NCBI GenBank assembly: GCA_013289715.1
Contig: JABCZJ010000019.1
Coordinates: 1-64,000, forward strand
DNA: 64,000 nucleotides
Direction: 5' to 3'
Source of the DNA: Acidobacteriota bacterium
GTDB taxonomy: Bacteria; Acidobacteriota; Terriglobia; Acidiferrales; UBA7541
Below the pieces are notes generated by a model. The model was not told the DNA's origin, did no database searches, and saw nothing but the letters and a program-made list of their open reading frames with translations. Shown here in pieces: positions 1 to 7,687 of this stretch. How positions within the stretch are numbered: position 1 is the first letter of the stretch; each line of letters opens with the position of its first letter. A program made the translations under genes and the position numbers.

Positions 1-1034
1 AGGAAGGCGTGAAAGGAAGGGAGCGATACGCCTACCACTTGACCTTGATCGTTGACGTCCAGAGCTTCGCTGAGGCTATCGCCGGGGAGCACGCCGATGT
101 CCGTCATTTTGCCGCTTGCTTTTGTCCAGATGAACGCGTGGAAATTTGGGTTGAGCACTCCTCCAGTGACGTCGCCGGGCAGATCGGAAAATCCGACGAT
201 GACATCGCCGCGATGGTTGATGGCCATCGGAGTATTCCAGCCTTGACCGCCGAGATTGCCGAGGTTGATGACGCTGCCATTTTCCCAGAGCAACGCGTGC
301 ATGGCGCTGAACGCGCCGACGGAAGTGTCACAAGTTCCGGAGATGCCGACGATCTGGCCGTTGTCATTGATAGCCGTGGCAGCTCCGTCGGGGTCCGGGA
401 CGCCATTTTGAACGTAAGTGGGGAGCGCGGTGATCTGATCCAATCCCGGGCCGTACACAACCGGGAGGAATTGGAGCACTTGCGGTAGCACGCAGGTTGA
501 ATCGTGAACTTGTGTTTCAGCCCAGCCGACGATCTGACCCAAATTGTTTTCTCCGGAGGCAAACCCGTTGTTACCGCCGAGCGTGGGCAGCGGGCTCATC
601 ACGCCATACTGCCACACGAAACCGGTGCATACATGTCCTGTCGGGACGCCTGTGGGAGTGAACGCAGTGCAACTCCACGACTCGCCGTATGGATCGAGAG
701 CAGCGGTTTCGGAAAAACCGGCGATTTGCCCATGATCGTTTTTGTTTGGCCACTGAACGTCACTGTTGGGGCCGCCGAGCGTCCCGAGATCGAACCTCAA
801 TCCGTAGATCCACACGGTGGCGTGCTCGGTAATATTTCCTGATTGATCCGCGGCGCCAATTGCCCAGCCTAGGTTGTTGATCGTGTTGCCCTCGCTGGCC
901 GTTCCGCTGAGATTACCGAGATTAAATACGCTGTAGTGGTCGCGCTGGGCTTGCGCTGAAAGCCGAAGCGGGAAGACGAGGGCGGCAGCTAAAAAAATCA
1001 TTGCGTTGAGGCACGTCGTAACTCGGAATGTCAT
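1..1034 (-). CDS. HAF-repeat exported protein (3' end outside window)
   Basis: An open frame runs from an ATG at 1034 to the left edge without a stop, so the C-terminus is missing (344 codons present). An AAGGAG ribosome site lies just before the ATG. The first ~29 residues form a signal peptide ending near LSAQAQ. The rest is a series of ~45-residue repeats built on the pattern LGxLGG...AxxINxxGQIVGxS, for example FDLGTLGG, LPTLGGNNG, INLGNLGGQG and DIGVLPGDS, each followed by a 'GQIVG'-like strand. This is the HAF family of probable extracellular repeats, thought to form beta-propeller-like blades. The ligand is unknown. The gene is monocistronic as far as can be seen. Confidence 0.85.
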   Translation of the reverse strand, partial: MTFRVTTCLNAMIFLAAALVFPLRLSAQAQRDHYSVFNLGNLSGTASEGNTINNLGWAIGAADQSGNITEHATVWIYGLRFDLGTLGGPNSDVQWPNKNDHGQIAGFSETAALDPYGESWSCTAFTPTGVPTGHVCTGFVWQYGVMSPLPTLGGNNGFASGENNLGQIVGWAETQVHDSTCVLPQVLQFLPVVYGPGLDQITALPTYVQNGVPDPDGAATAINDNGQIVGISGTCDTSVGAFSAMHALLWENGSVINLGNLGGQGWNTPMAINHRGDVIVGFSDLPGDVTGGVLNPNFHAFIWTKASGKMTDIGVLPGDSLSEALDVNDQGQVVGVSLPSFHAF

Positions 1035-1251
1035 GTTGTCTCCTTCTTTGAATACGCCGGTTCGCTGGTTTTGCGACCGGCCTCCCCAGGCTTTTGCCAA
1101 AAGAAGAATTCGATACGACGCGAGCAAATCTAGGATGTCGGAGGGGTCAGCACAACGGGTTTGCGACCAGCAGCGACTGGAACCCGATAGGAGGCGAGTC
1201 TAATGAGTCGAAAACATTCTTGCGGCAGGCCAGGCGGTTGCGAAACTGGCT

Positions 1252-2058
1252 TCACTCACTTGTTCGCTCGCTCAATGAATGTTGCCCGCCCAGCGCGGCT
1301 TGCAGGCTGGCCCGGTACGTGCGGCTCATAGTAAGTTCCGTACCGTCGCGCATCAACACCGAATAATCTCCACCCCACAGGGGGCGAATTTCGCGAACGT
1401 GATCCAGGTTCACAATGCGCGAGCGATGGATGCGTACGAAACGGGTCGGGTCGAGGCGTTCTGCCGCTGCCGTCATCGTTTCGCGAAGTATGTGGCTTTC
1501 CTTACCGGTGTGGAACTTTACGTAATCACCTTGCGCCTCGACCCATTCGATCAATCCCTTGCGCAAAAATATGATTCGCGATCCGGACTTGATCAAGATT
1601 CGTTCGCTGTCTCGAGATTCTCTCTGAATCTCTTGCAACGCTGCCTTCAATTCCTGTTTGCGTTCGATGCGGTTCACGCACGACTTGTGCTCGTGAAACC
1701 GTTGCAACGCTTCCCCAAATCGGGCCTTGTTGAAAGGTTTTAAAAGATAATCCAGGGCCCGCACTTCAAACGCTCGCACCGCATACTTGTCGAAAGCCGT
1801 GATGAAAATAACCGCCGGCAGTGCCTTCGCCGCTACGCCGTCAAGCACCTCGAATCCATTACGCCCGGGAATTTGCACGTCCAGAAACAGCAAATCCGGT
1901 CTCAGAGCACTGATGGCGGCGACCGCTTGCTCTCCGTCCGCGCATTCTCCAACAACTTGAAACTCCGTGTACTCCTGCAGAAAAGCGCGGATCTTCTTGC
2001 GGGAGAGTAATTCGTCATCAACGATTAAGGTTCGCAATTTCACGTAACCGACTCCCAT
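1252..2058 (-). CDS. LytTR-family response regulator
   Basis: The N-terminal receiver domain (about residues 9-125) has the acidic pair VDDE, the phospho-acceptor Asp near residue 60 (LLFLDVQIPG) and the conserved Lys in YLLKPF. The C-terminal LytTR DNA-binding domain (about 150-255) contains VEAQGDYVKFHT and FVRIHRSRIVNLDHV. It should be phosphorylated by the kinase encoded just upstream, whose 3' end it overlaps by about 41 bp, indicating translational coupling. ATG at 2058 has GAGGAG seven bases upstream; ATG 2064 and GTG 2043 are alternatives. Target promoters cannot be told from the sequence. Confidence 0.9.
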   Translation of the reverse strand: MGVGYVKLRTLIVDDELLSRKKIRAFLQEYTEFQVVGECADGEQAVAAISALRPDLLFLDVQIPGRNGFEVLDGVAAKALPAVIFITAFDKYAVRAFEVRALDYLLKPFNKARFGEALQRFHEHKSCVNRIERKQELKAALQEIQRESRDSERILIKSGSRIIFLRKGLIEWVEAQGDYVKFHTGKESHILRETMTAAAERLDPTRFVRIHRSRIVNLDHVREIRPLWGGDYSVLMRDGTELTMSRTYRASLQAALGGQHSLSERTSE

Positions 2059-3115
2059 CGCCATTCTCCTCGTCCGCTATGTGCAGCCGCAGCGGAAGGC
2101 GAATCTCGACAATCAGGCCACCTTCGTTCCGGTTGGTGTATCGCAAAGATTGCATCTCGCCGTAATGCTTTTCCAGACGCGCCCTCGTGTTGGCCAACCC
2201 TATGCCCTCCCTCCAGGTGGACTCCGCTGTTATTCCGGGACCATCGTCCAGAATCGATATGGACAGCTCGGCGCCAACGCGCGCTGCTCGAACTTCCACG
2301 GAGCCCGGTCGATCAAGTCGGGAAATGCCGTGTCGAACGGCGTTTTCGACGATCGGCTGCAGCAAAAGGCATGGAACATTGCAGTCGAGCGTTTCGGGAT
2401 CGGCGTTTACCAGCACTCTCAGCCGGTCTTGGAAGCGCGCGCGCTCAATCACCAGGTACAGTTCCAGCATGTTCAGTTCCCGGCGCAGTGGAACCTCTTC
2501 GCTCGCGGAAACGGACAAGGTTGTGCGCAGCAACTCGCCGAGAGACGTCATCATGTTGTCCGCTGCTTCCACGTCTTCCCGCATGAGCCACGAAATCGAG
2601 TTCAGTGTATTAAACAGAAAATGAGGTTGTAGTTGGCCCTTCAACATTTCAAGCTGAGCTTTTACGAGTTCCTGCTCTCGCTGCTGGGATTTGCGCGCAG
2701 CCTTTATCGCGTGGTGAATGCCGACAATGGCCCAAAAGAACCCTGCAACTATGACGGAATTGTCGATCAAGTATGTCTGACTCTGGCGCCAGAAGGAGTG
2801 CAGAGCAAAATCGGGGTACACGAAGTGGTGCAATTTCACGCGGTACGATGAGTACAACAATTCGGTGGCTACATTCAATAGAAGCAGAACTGCCACATTC
2901 TTGACCAGCGCCGGGCGTTCCAGCCCAAATTTCTCTGCCCACCGGGCCATGACCGGCGTCATGATTAACCAGAACCCCAATTCAACTACCGTATAGCGAA
3001 AGCTTCCCTCCCAAGTCAGTTGATATCCTAAGTCCGTGCGCAAAGCGTAGTATTCTGATACCCGGACGACGAAGAACCACACTACCGCGATCCAAATCCA
3101 TGAATTTTTCTGCAT
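2018..3115 (-). CDS. LytS/YehU-type membrane sensor histidine kinase
   Basis: A 365-residue kinase. The N-terminal ~140 residues hold about four hydrophobic segments. A short coiled coil follows, then the His_kinase domain with the phospho-acceptor His at residue 165 in LQPHFLFNTLNS, and an HATPase_c domain with LLLQPIVENAVRHG (N box) and DDGPGI (G1 box). This architecture is typical of LytS/YehU kinases, which pair with LytTR regulators like the one overlapping its 3' end. No extracellular sensing domain is evident, so the signal probably reaches the membrane segments. The ATG at 3115 is preceded by AAGAAGG. Confidence 0.9.
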   Translation of the reverse strand: MQKNSWIWIAVVWFFVVRVSEYYALRTDLGYQLTWEGSFRYTVVELGFWLIMTPVMARWAEKFGLERPALVKNVAVLLLLNVATELLYSSYRVKLHHFVYPDFALHSFWRQSQTYLIDNSVIVAGFFWAIVGIHHAIKAARKSQQREQELVKAQLEMLKGQLQPHFLFNTLNSISWLMREDVEAADNMMTSLGELLRTTLSVSASEEVPLRRELNMLELYLVIERARFQDRLRVLVNADPETLDCNVPCLLLQPIVENAVRHGISRLDRPGSVEVRAARVGAELSISILDDGPGITAESTWREGIGLANTRARLEKHYGEMQSLRYTNRNEGGLIVEIRLPLRLHIADEENGDGSRLREIANLNR

Positions 3116-3292
3116 TTGCCTTCTTCCCAGCAGACCCGCGATTCTCGATTCTACCTCTCGTTCCGGCCGACTCTGCAGCGTTTTGTCGCACCATAATAAC
3201 GCTTGGGCGCGCCGTCGGACGTCTCACCGTTCTGGTCTGTGCAGCAGTCGGAATTCCAGGGAAATCTCAGTGCCCTACTCGGACGTATGGAT

Positions 3293-3868
3293 TCAAGTTT
3301 CCGAATACGCGACACAGGAGTTAGCGCTCTGCAAGACGGCATCTTTCGGCATGGTCAGGATGTCAATCCAATCGTGCAGCACGATACTCAGGCGGGAATT
3401 GTTGACATGGATCTCGCTGTTTTTGTAACGGATGAAACCTAATTCTCTGAATTTGTTCGTGAAAAAGTTGACCCGGGACCGGCTTTCTCCGATCGTTTCG
3501 GCCAGCATCTCTTGCGATACTCCCGGGCAATCTTCTTCTGAGGCTCGCCGCGCGGTCCGTAGCGAGCCAGCAGCAGGGTGCGCGCCAGGCGCTTCTCGCT
3601 GGAGTTGAATGGTTGATCGGCCAAATCTTCTTCCATGCGGATGTTGCGCGAAAGCATGTAAGCGATGAAGCGGTCGGAAAATTCGTGTTCATCTTGAAGC
3701 GCGCGAATCATCTCGTTCTCTTCAATCGCGAGCACGGTGGTGGGCGCAGTGGCAGTCGCGGTCGCCAAGGAGACGGGCTGGCCCGCCAGGCACCCCGCAC
3801 CGCCAAAGTCACCCGGTCCCACAATCGCCAAAAACGGCTTGTTTCCCGCCTTCATTCACAACCGTAAG
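3293..3868 (-). pseudogene. Decayed Crp/Fnr-family regulator
   Basis: Three adjacent reading frames together match one Crp-family protein. Near 3868 the frame reads LTVVNEGGKQAV. After an extra T in a run of five Ts (about 3838-3842) the match moves to FLAIVGPGDFGG and continues through FNSSEKRLARTLLLARYG to QKKIAR. Near 3522 the frame shifts again and resumes as VSQEMLAETIGESRSRVNFF, the winged-helix recognition region, ending at 3293. The first ~60 residues of the cyclic-nucleotide-binding domain are not recognisable. Two frameshifts plus a lost N-terminus make a pseudogene likelier than sequencing error. It lies upstream of the LytS-type kinase gene on the same strand. Confidence 0.8.
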
Positions 3869-4086
3869 CCATGTTGCGACCCAAGTGCGATTAGCGGAGT
3901 TCCGACGCAGAGGGTTAGTCGGCGGCTTGTAAGTTTGAATTGACTGGGGTCGCCGCGTCGATATCTTTGCGCCGAACGCCTGGAACCTTATTCAGTAAGA
4001 CACCTGTCTGCAGTGTGTACTGTTCCGCACAGTTCCTCATGGCAAGTGGCCAGAGACTATATTCGCTGAACCTAAAGGACAATTAA

Positions 4087-5394
4087 ATGAAACGACTTCT
4101 CGCAATTGCTTGCATGCTGAGTATCGGAAGTGTTGTATGGGCGCAGTCGGCGCCACCGCTCACCTCCGCGCAGAGCTTCGCCGTCCTGGGCGCCACGACG
4201 GTTACTAATGCCGGCGCAACGGTCATCAACGGAGATTTGGGCGTGAGCCCAGGGACAGCCGTAACCGGTTTTCCCCCGGGAACGGTGATTCGAGGGGCAA
4301 TTCATGCCGACGATCCAACCGCCGTCACTGCTCAGGCCGATGCGCACACTGCCTACGCTGATCTCGTAGCGGAGACGTGCGGCACGAACTTGAGCGGCGA
4401 CATACTGGGCACAAGTCCTGGCGCGGTCACGCTCGCGCCTGGAGTCTATTGCTTTGGTTCCTCCGCGCAGTTGACAGGAACCCTCACCCTGAGCGGCAAC
4501 GGTGTCTACGTTTTCCAGATCGGGAGTACGCTTACGACTGCGAGCAATGCCTCTGTCGTGCTGGCCGGCGGAGCGACAGCAGAAAATGTGTTCTGGCAGG
4601 TCGGCAGTTCCGCCACTCTCGGCGGCAGCACCTTTCTTGAAGGAAGCATTCTCGCCCACACCAGCGTCAGCGTCACCGGCGGCAGCAGTGTCGCCGGACA
4701 CATCTTTGCGCTCATGGGTGCGGTGACGTTAGACACGAACGCAATTGATACCGCATCAAATCAACAGTTCACCATCGAATCTGACCATACTTCCCTAAGC
4801 GCGGAACTCGCTACGTCTTCAGACCCGAATGCGACTGTCCAATGCACGGTCGCTGCACCGTGTCTCCAAGACCTGTATCTAGCTTTTAACACGATAAGCC
4901 AACAACCAGCGATATTGGGTGATCCGAATGTTCTGTGGGACACGAACTCGATCGACGATCGAGATCAACCTGTTAGCCTAACGACAACCAATCTTTGTGG
5001 CAGTAATTCGGTAATTCAAGTGGGAAATGAAGATGGGACCAGTTACACATTTTCAGGATCGAGCATCGTAAATGGTGCAGGCAATAGCAACCCTTGCCTG
5101 AGTTCCCCGGGCAGTTCTACGACAGGCAGTTATAGCCTCTCCACCGGTGAGATTGGCAACTACACCATTTACGCCCTCCCAGACCCGAGCGGAACCTACA
5201 CCGGAACTTTCAATGACACTGGCAGCAGCGGCAACAATCACAAAAATGCAGCTGGAAACGGCTCGGATACACTTTCATTAAGTGTTAACCCTGACTTTTC
5301 TGTTACGTCAACCTTGGTGGTTGCTCCAGGCGAACTTTGTCCGGCACAAAACTACCACGCTTACCTTATCTTCTTCGGACCCGCTAGCCATTAG
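4087..5394 (+). CDS. Exported DUF3494 (ice-binding-like) protein
   Basis: The gene starts at an ATG with AAAGGA upstream. Residues 1-20 are a signal peptide (cleavage near VWAQS). Residues ~25-225 are a DUF3494 domain, the fold of ice-binding and adhesin-like proteins: AQSFAVLGATTVTNAG, INGDLGVSPG, LAPGVYCF, GVYVFQIGSTL and FWQVGSSATLG are its usual landmarks. The ~210-residue C-terminal part is Thr/Ser/Gly-rich with paired cysteines and is not recognised. The frame stops at 5394, but the next frame continues with similar composition, so the original protein was probably longer. Ice binding is a family possibility, not shown; many members are probably surface adhesins. Confidence 0.8.
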   Translation: MKRLLAIACMLSIGSVVWAQSAPPLTSAQSFAVLGATTVTNAGATVINGDLGVSPGTAVTGFPPGTVIRGAIHADDPTAVTAQADAHTAYADLVAETCGTNLSGDILGTSPGAVTLAPGVYCFGSSAQLTGTLTLSGNGVYVFQIGSTLTTASNASVVLAGGATAENVFWQVGSSATLGGSTFLEGSILAHTSVSVTGGSSVAGHIFALMGAVTLDTNAIDTASNQQFTIESDHTSLSAELATSSDPNATVQCTVAAPCLQDLYLAFNTISQQPAILGDPNVLWDTNSIDDRDQPVSLTTTNLCGSNSVIQVGNEDGTSYTFSGSSIVNGAGNSNPCLSSPGSSTTGSYSLSTGEIGNYTIYALPDPSGTYTGTFNDTGSSGNNHKNAAGNGSDTLSLSVNPDFSVTSTLVVAPGELCPAQNYHAYLIFFGPASH

Positions 5395-5719
5395 CAACGG
5401 CGTTGATCCGACGGATGGGATTTCCAGCGTGAGCGTGGGCGAATCCGTGATGCTCAGCTTGGCGGACAATGTCGGCAATTTGGAATGGGTAGTTATGAGC
5501 GATCAGGACGCCAACGGGGATGAGCTTCCGGCCGGAACTCTTTACGCGACTGGATTCTCAGCCGCGGGAGTTTGTGATGGAACGCTTATTTATGACGAGC
5601 CGTTCGCTCAAAAAGGCGTCAGAGCCAAGCCGCGGCCTGGGAAACATCACCGTCGCCGATACCTAACTGAGCAGATGCGTGAATTCGAAGAGAGGGTCGA
5701 GAATGGCCAACGGCGGTAG
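5355..5719 (+). pseudogene. Out-of-frame C-terminal continuation of the DUF3494 protein
   Basis: In the +1 frame, protein-like sequence begins inside the tail of the preceding gene (TLTLSSSDPLAISNG) and runs through an Ig-like stretch (VSVGESVMLSLADN, LEWVVMSDQDANG) and a Cys-containing segment (AGVCDGTLIYDEP). It has no start codon or ribosome site of its own at a sensible position. Its beta-rich composition matches the preceding exported protein, which suggests a single-base indel near 5345-5390 split one gene. The last ~35 residues are Arg/Lys-rich and unlike the rest, so a second indel is possible. Alternatively it is a short independent gene with an unknown start. Confidence 0.5.
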
Positions 5720-6242
5720 AGAGGCTTGATTTCCAATAAGCCTGTTTGCCGAGTGCATACTAGGAGATTTAGAACTGGCGCAAATTTCGAGTCTGCTAAC
5801 CATTAGCAAATGAAATTTGCGCCAGGTCCTGATTAACCCGGTGGATGCAATGGGTCGATGCAACATTAAGCTTTAACCCACCCGCCATTGAAACCAAAAA
5901 CTAAAATCGCTGACTTGGGTTAGGCCATCCGGAACGCTGCCCGGGCTAAATTCTTGACCGGCTGCAGCCAAAGCGATGGTTCTTCCTCGGAAAAAGTGCC
6001 TAATCAATGCACTCGATGGTGTTGCATCGACCGGTTGAGCTGGCAGCCCTTACCGGTAACTGACCGTCAGTTCCGGTTACTTACCAGGCGTTGTTAGTGT
6101 CGCGGAAATGAATGGCCAAATTCAACTGTCGCTCAAGCACGACAGTTGCGTCGCCATCTTCCGACACTGGCTGGACGTACCACTCTCAAATCCAACCGAT
6201 TTAGCGCGATTCTTGGTGCCAGAATTGCACCGGATTGAGATT
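5720..6242. other. Intergenic region with two inverted repeats, no gene seen
   Basis: No convincing coding sequence. It holds the long hairpin at 5775-5825 and a second imperfect palindrome at 6052-6077 (accgg..actgac against gtcagt..ccggt, 12 pairs with one bulge). A CCTGATTAAC motif at 5828 resembles the repeat found three more times between 6.79 and 7.66 kb. Confidence 0.5.
5775..5825. repeat. Long intergenic hairpin
   Basis: A perfect 14-bp inverted repeat (CTGGCGCAAATTTC and its complement) encloses a 23-base centre that itself contains an inverted pair, TGCTAA/TTAGCA. No U-run follows on either strand, so it is not an ordinary terminator. It may be a palindromic repetitive element or a protein-binding site. 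Confidence 0.7.
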
Positions 6243-6749
6243 ATGCAATCGAAACTTCTGTGGGTAATAACGGCGGTCCGCCTACTTGGCTCGCCGAGCT
6301 TCGCGCACGCGGTTGCGGTGCCAAAACTGGGTAGTGCGAGTGCCGAAACCTTCGGCGGTAGCGCACTTTCAGTCGTGTCTGTCTCAAAGCAGGAAGACGT
6401 AGCTGCCGACTCTGTCGCGACGGCATTTGCTCAGGCACGTGATGGGGCGCACCAAGCTAAGTTAGTGCGGATCGGCATAAATCCGTTTCGGGAGAATGTT
6501 TGCAAACACGATGACCGTTTCGCTTCGGGCTTCCTCGACTCCGTTCAGTACAAAACATCCGACCCCGGCCAACTACCCGAGGCTGCGCGGCAACTCGCGG
6601 TGCGCTCGGACTACGGTGAACTCGTCGTCGCTCGTTTCGGCGTCGGCGTTTGTGCTGCGGGACAAGAAGCGTCCGGCAAGATCGACTATTCGGTGCTTAT
6701 AGTAACGTACGAGTCGCGCTGGAACAGTTTCCTCAGATTTTGGGATTAA
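6243..6749 (+). CDS. Hypothetical exported protein
   Basis: A 168-residue frame starting at the ATG at 6243, chosen because a signal-peptide-like stretch follows (MQSKLLWVITAV...SFAHAVA). The upstream extension to 6108 lacks a signal sequence and looks non-coding. The C-terminal half has two cysteines and a pattern (DPGQLPEAARQLA, ARFGVGVCAAG, DYSVLIVTYES) faintly like the end of CAP/SCP-type extracellular domains. That resemblance is weak. No catalytic residues can be assigned. It is flanked by repeat-rich sequence and could be a remnant of a longer gene. Confidence 0.5.
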   Translation: MQSKLLWVITAVRLLGSPSFAHAVAVPKLGSASAETFGGSALSVVSVSKQEDVAADSVATAFAQARDGAHQAKLVRIGINPFRENVCKHDDRFASGFLDSVQYKTSDPGQLPEAARQLAVRSDYGELVVARFGVGVCAAGQEASGKIDYSVLIVTYESRWNSFLRFWD

Positions 6750-6791
6750 TCAGACTCCGCAAATGCGCGACAAGGCAAGTTCATTTAGACG

Positions 6792-6805
6792 TGCCTGATT
6801 AACGC
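6792..6805 (+). repeat. Left copy of an inverted intergenic repeat
   Basis: TGCCTGATTAACGC here is the exact reverse complement of 7643-7656. Past these 14 bases similarity continues with one gap (TTATCGGA against TTACCGGA). The pair encloses the two small genes at 6877-7511. Confidence 0.65.
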
Positions 6806-6812
6806 TTATCGG

Positions 6813-6833
6813 AAAAGTCCCCCGCGTAGCGGG
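6813..6833 (-). terminator. Possible weak terminator of the small two-gene unit
   Basis: On the minus strand a 5-bp GC stem (CCCGC, loop TAC, GCGGG) is followed a few bases later by TTTT. It lies 44 bp after the stop of the gene ending at 6877. The short stem and offset U-run make this a weak call. Confidence 0.3.
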
Positions 6834-6876
6834 ATTCTGAAAAAAGGGATGAGAAGCGTGAAGGTGCTCGGCTTGG

Positions 6877-7062
6877 TCAGGAACGACGCCCCGCAATTCT
6901 CGCCTCAACCTTCGCCGCGGCTTCTTCCAGCTTCTTCGCCGCCTCCCGGAGAAATGAAGCCGTACGGCGTTCGGTCTCCGGCGCAACTTCTTGCTCGAGG
7001 TATTGGCGGAGACGCGCAAGCTCCTCATCAATTCGCCGACCGATTTCCTCAAATCTATCCAT
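6877..7062 (-). CDS. Small coiled-coil protein
   Basis: A 61-residue protein starting at ATG 7062, preceded by GGAGGG at good spacing. It is almost entirely charged and helical (EEIGRRIDEELARLRQYLEQEV, then a KKLEEAAAKVEARI heptad-like segment), so it should form a coiled coil. No membrane segment or known motif. It lies 29 bp downstream of the other small gene on the same strand, so the two are probably co-transcribed. The function is unknown; a small protein partner or antitoxin-like role is only a guess. Confidence 0.55.
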   Translation of the reverse strand: MDRFEEIGRRIDEELARLRQYLEQEVAPETERRTASFLREAAKKLEEAAAKVEARIAGRRS

Positions 7063-7091
7063 CTTTCCCTCCATCGCGTAGAACTCACCAG

Positions 7092-7511
7092 CTAATTTGA
7101 ATCTATTACTGCAATCCCTTCCTCTCCGTATTCTTCGAGATTTTCGTTCAACCATGTCTGACCTGCGCGTAGTCGGTGGAATCGGACGGTTGCTTCGCGG
7201 CCATCAAAAGCCACGATAACGACAAAATCGCCCGGGAAGAGCGACGTGAGGGCGGTCTTCAATCGCCGAGCGAATTCGAGGGCTTCGCCCCGGTTTTCGA
7301 CCTGGACATGGTTGACGAAGCATTCGTATCCGGTATCATCCTGCGTTGCCGTGCGGTCAGATCGGGAATCGCGTTTTTCTGATGCGAGAAGTACGCAGCC
7401 TTTTTCTTCCACGAAACCGGCATTTAAGATGTTCGACAATTTTGCCGAGAGCCCCTGCCGGTTTTTTTTCAACTCTCTCAAGAATCGGCGCATGTTTTGG
7501 TTCGTTTTCAT
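7092..7511 (-). CDS. Hypothetical protein, first gene of small pair
   Basis: About 139 residues from ATG 7511 (ATG 7494 is an alternative). The N-terminus is basic and helical (RRFLRELKKNRQGLS). The middle and end have an alternating alpha/beta pattern (ALEFARRLKTALTSLFPGDFVVIVAF, ATVRFHRLRAGQTWL) ending in an acidic tail. I do not recognise a family. The pair with the downstream coiled-coil gene is bounded by inverted copies of a short repeat, so it may be a small mobile or accessory unit. Confidence 0.5.
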   Translation of the reverse strand: MKTNQNMRRFLRELKKNRQGLSAKLSNILNAGFVEEKGCVLLASEKRDSRSDRTATQDDTGYECFVNHVQVENRGEALEFARRLKTALTSLFPGDFVVIVAFDGREATVRFHRLRAGQTWLNENLEEYGEEGIAVIDSN

Positions 7512-7583
7512 TGCGCTGATGGTGCCATGCGTTGGAGTGCCGTGGGAAGCGGACGACTCAGGACCTCTGGCCAAAGTCTAGTT

Positions 7584-7595
7584 CCTGATTAACGC
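7584..7595 (+). repeat. Internal direct copy of the repeat
   Basis: CCTGATTAACGC, identical to 6794-6805 and followed again by a TTA...TCGGA-like segment. It lies inside the unit, 47 bp before the right inverted copy at 7643-7656. Confidence 0.6.
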
Positions 7596-7642
7596 ATTAA
7601 CCTAATCGGAGAAGTAAAGTGGCACTTCATACCTCCGGTAAC

Positions 7643-7656
7643 GCGTTAATCAGGCA
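7643..7656 (-). repeat. Right inverted copy of the repeat
   Basis: GCGTTAATCAGGCA, exact reverse complement of 6792-6805. It also pairs with the copy at 7584-7595, so transcripts here could form a 12-bp hairpin with a 47-base loop. It lies just beyond the 3' end of the GGDEF-EAL gene. Confidence 0.65.
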
Positions 7657-7687
7657 AGCGAAAAATCAAATGCAGCCCGGCCGTCCC

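Noticed and set aside
104..562. 152-residue minus-strand frame
   Set aside because: It lies in a different frame of the HAF-repeat gene, which runs through from 1034 to the edge with clear repeats.
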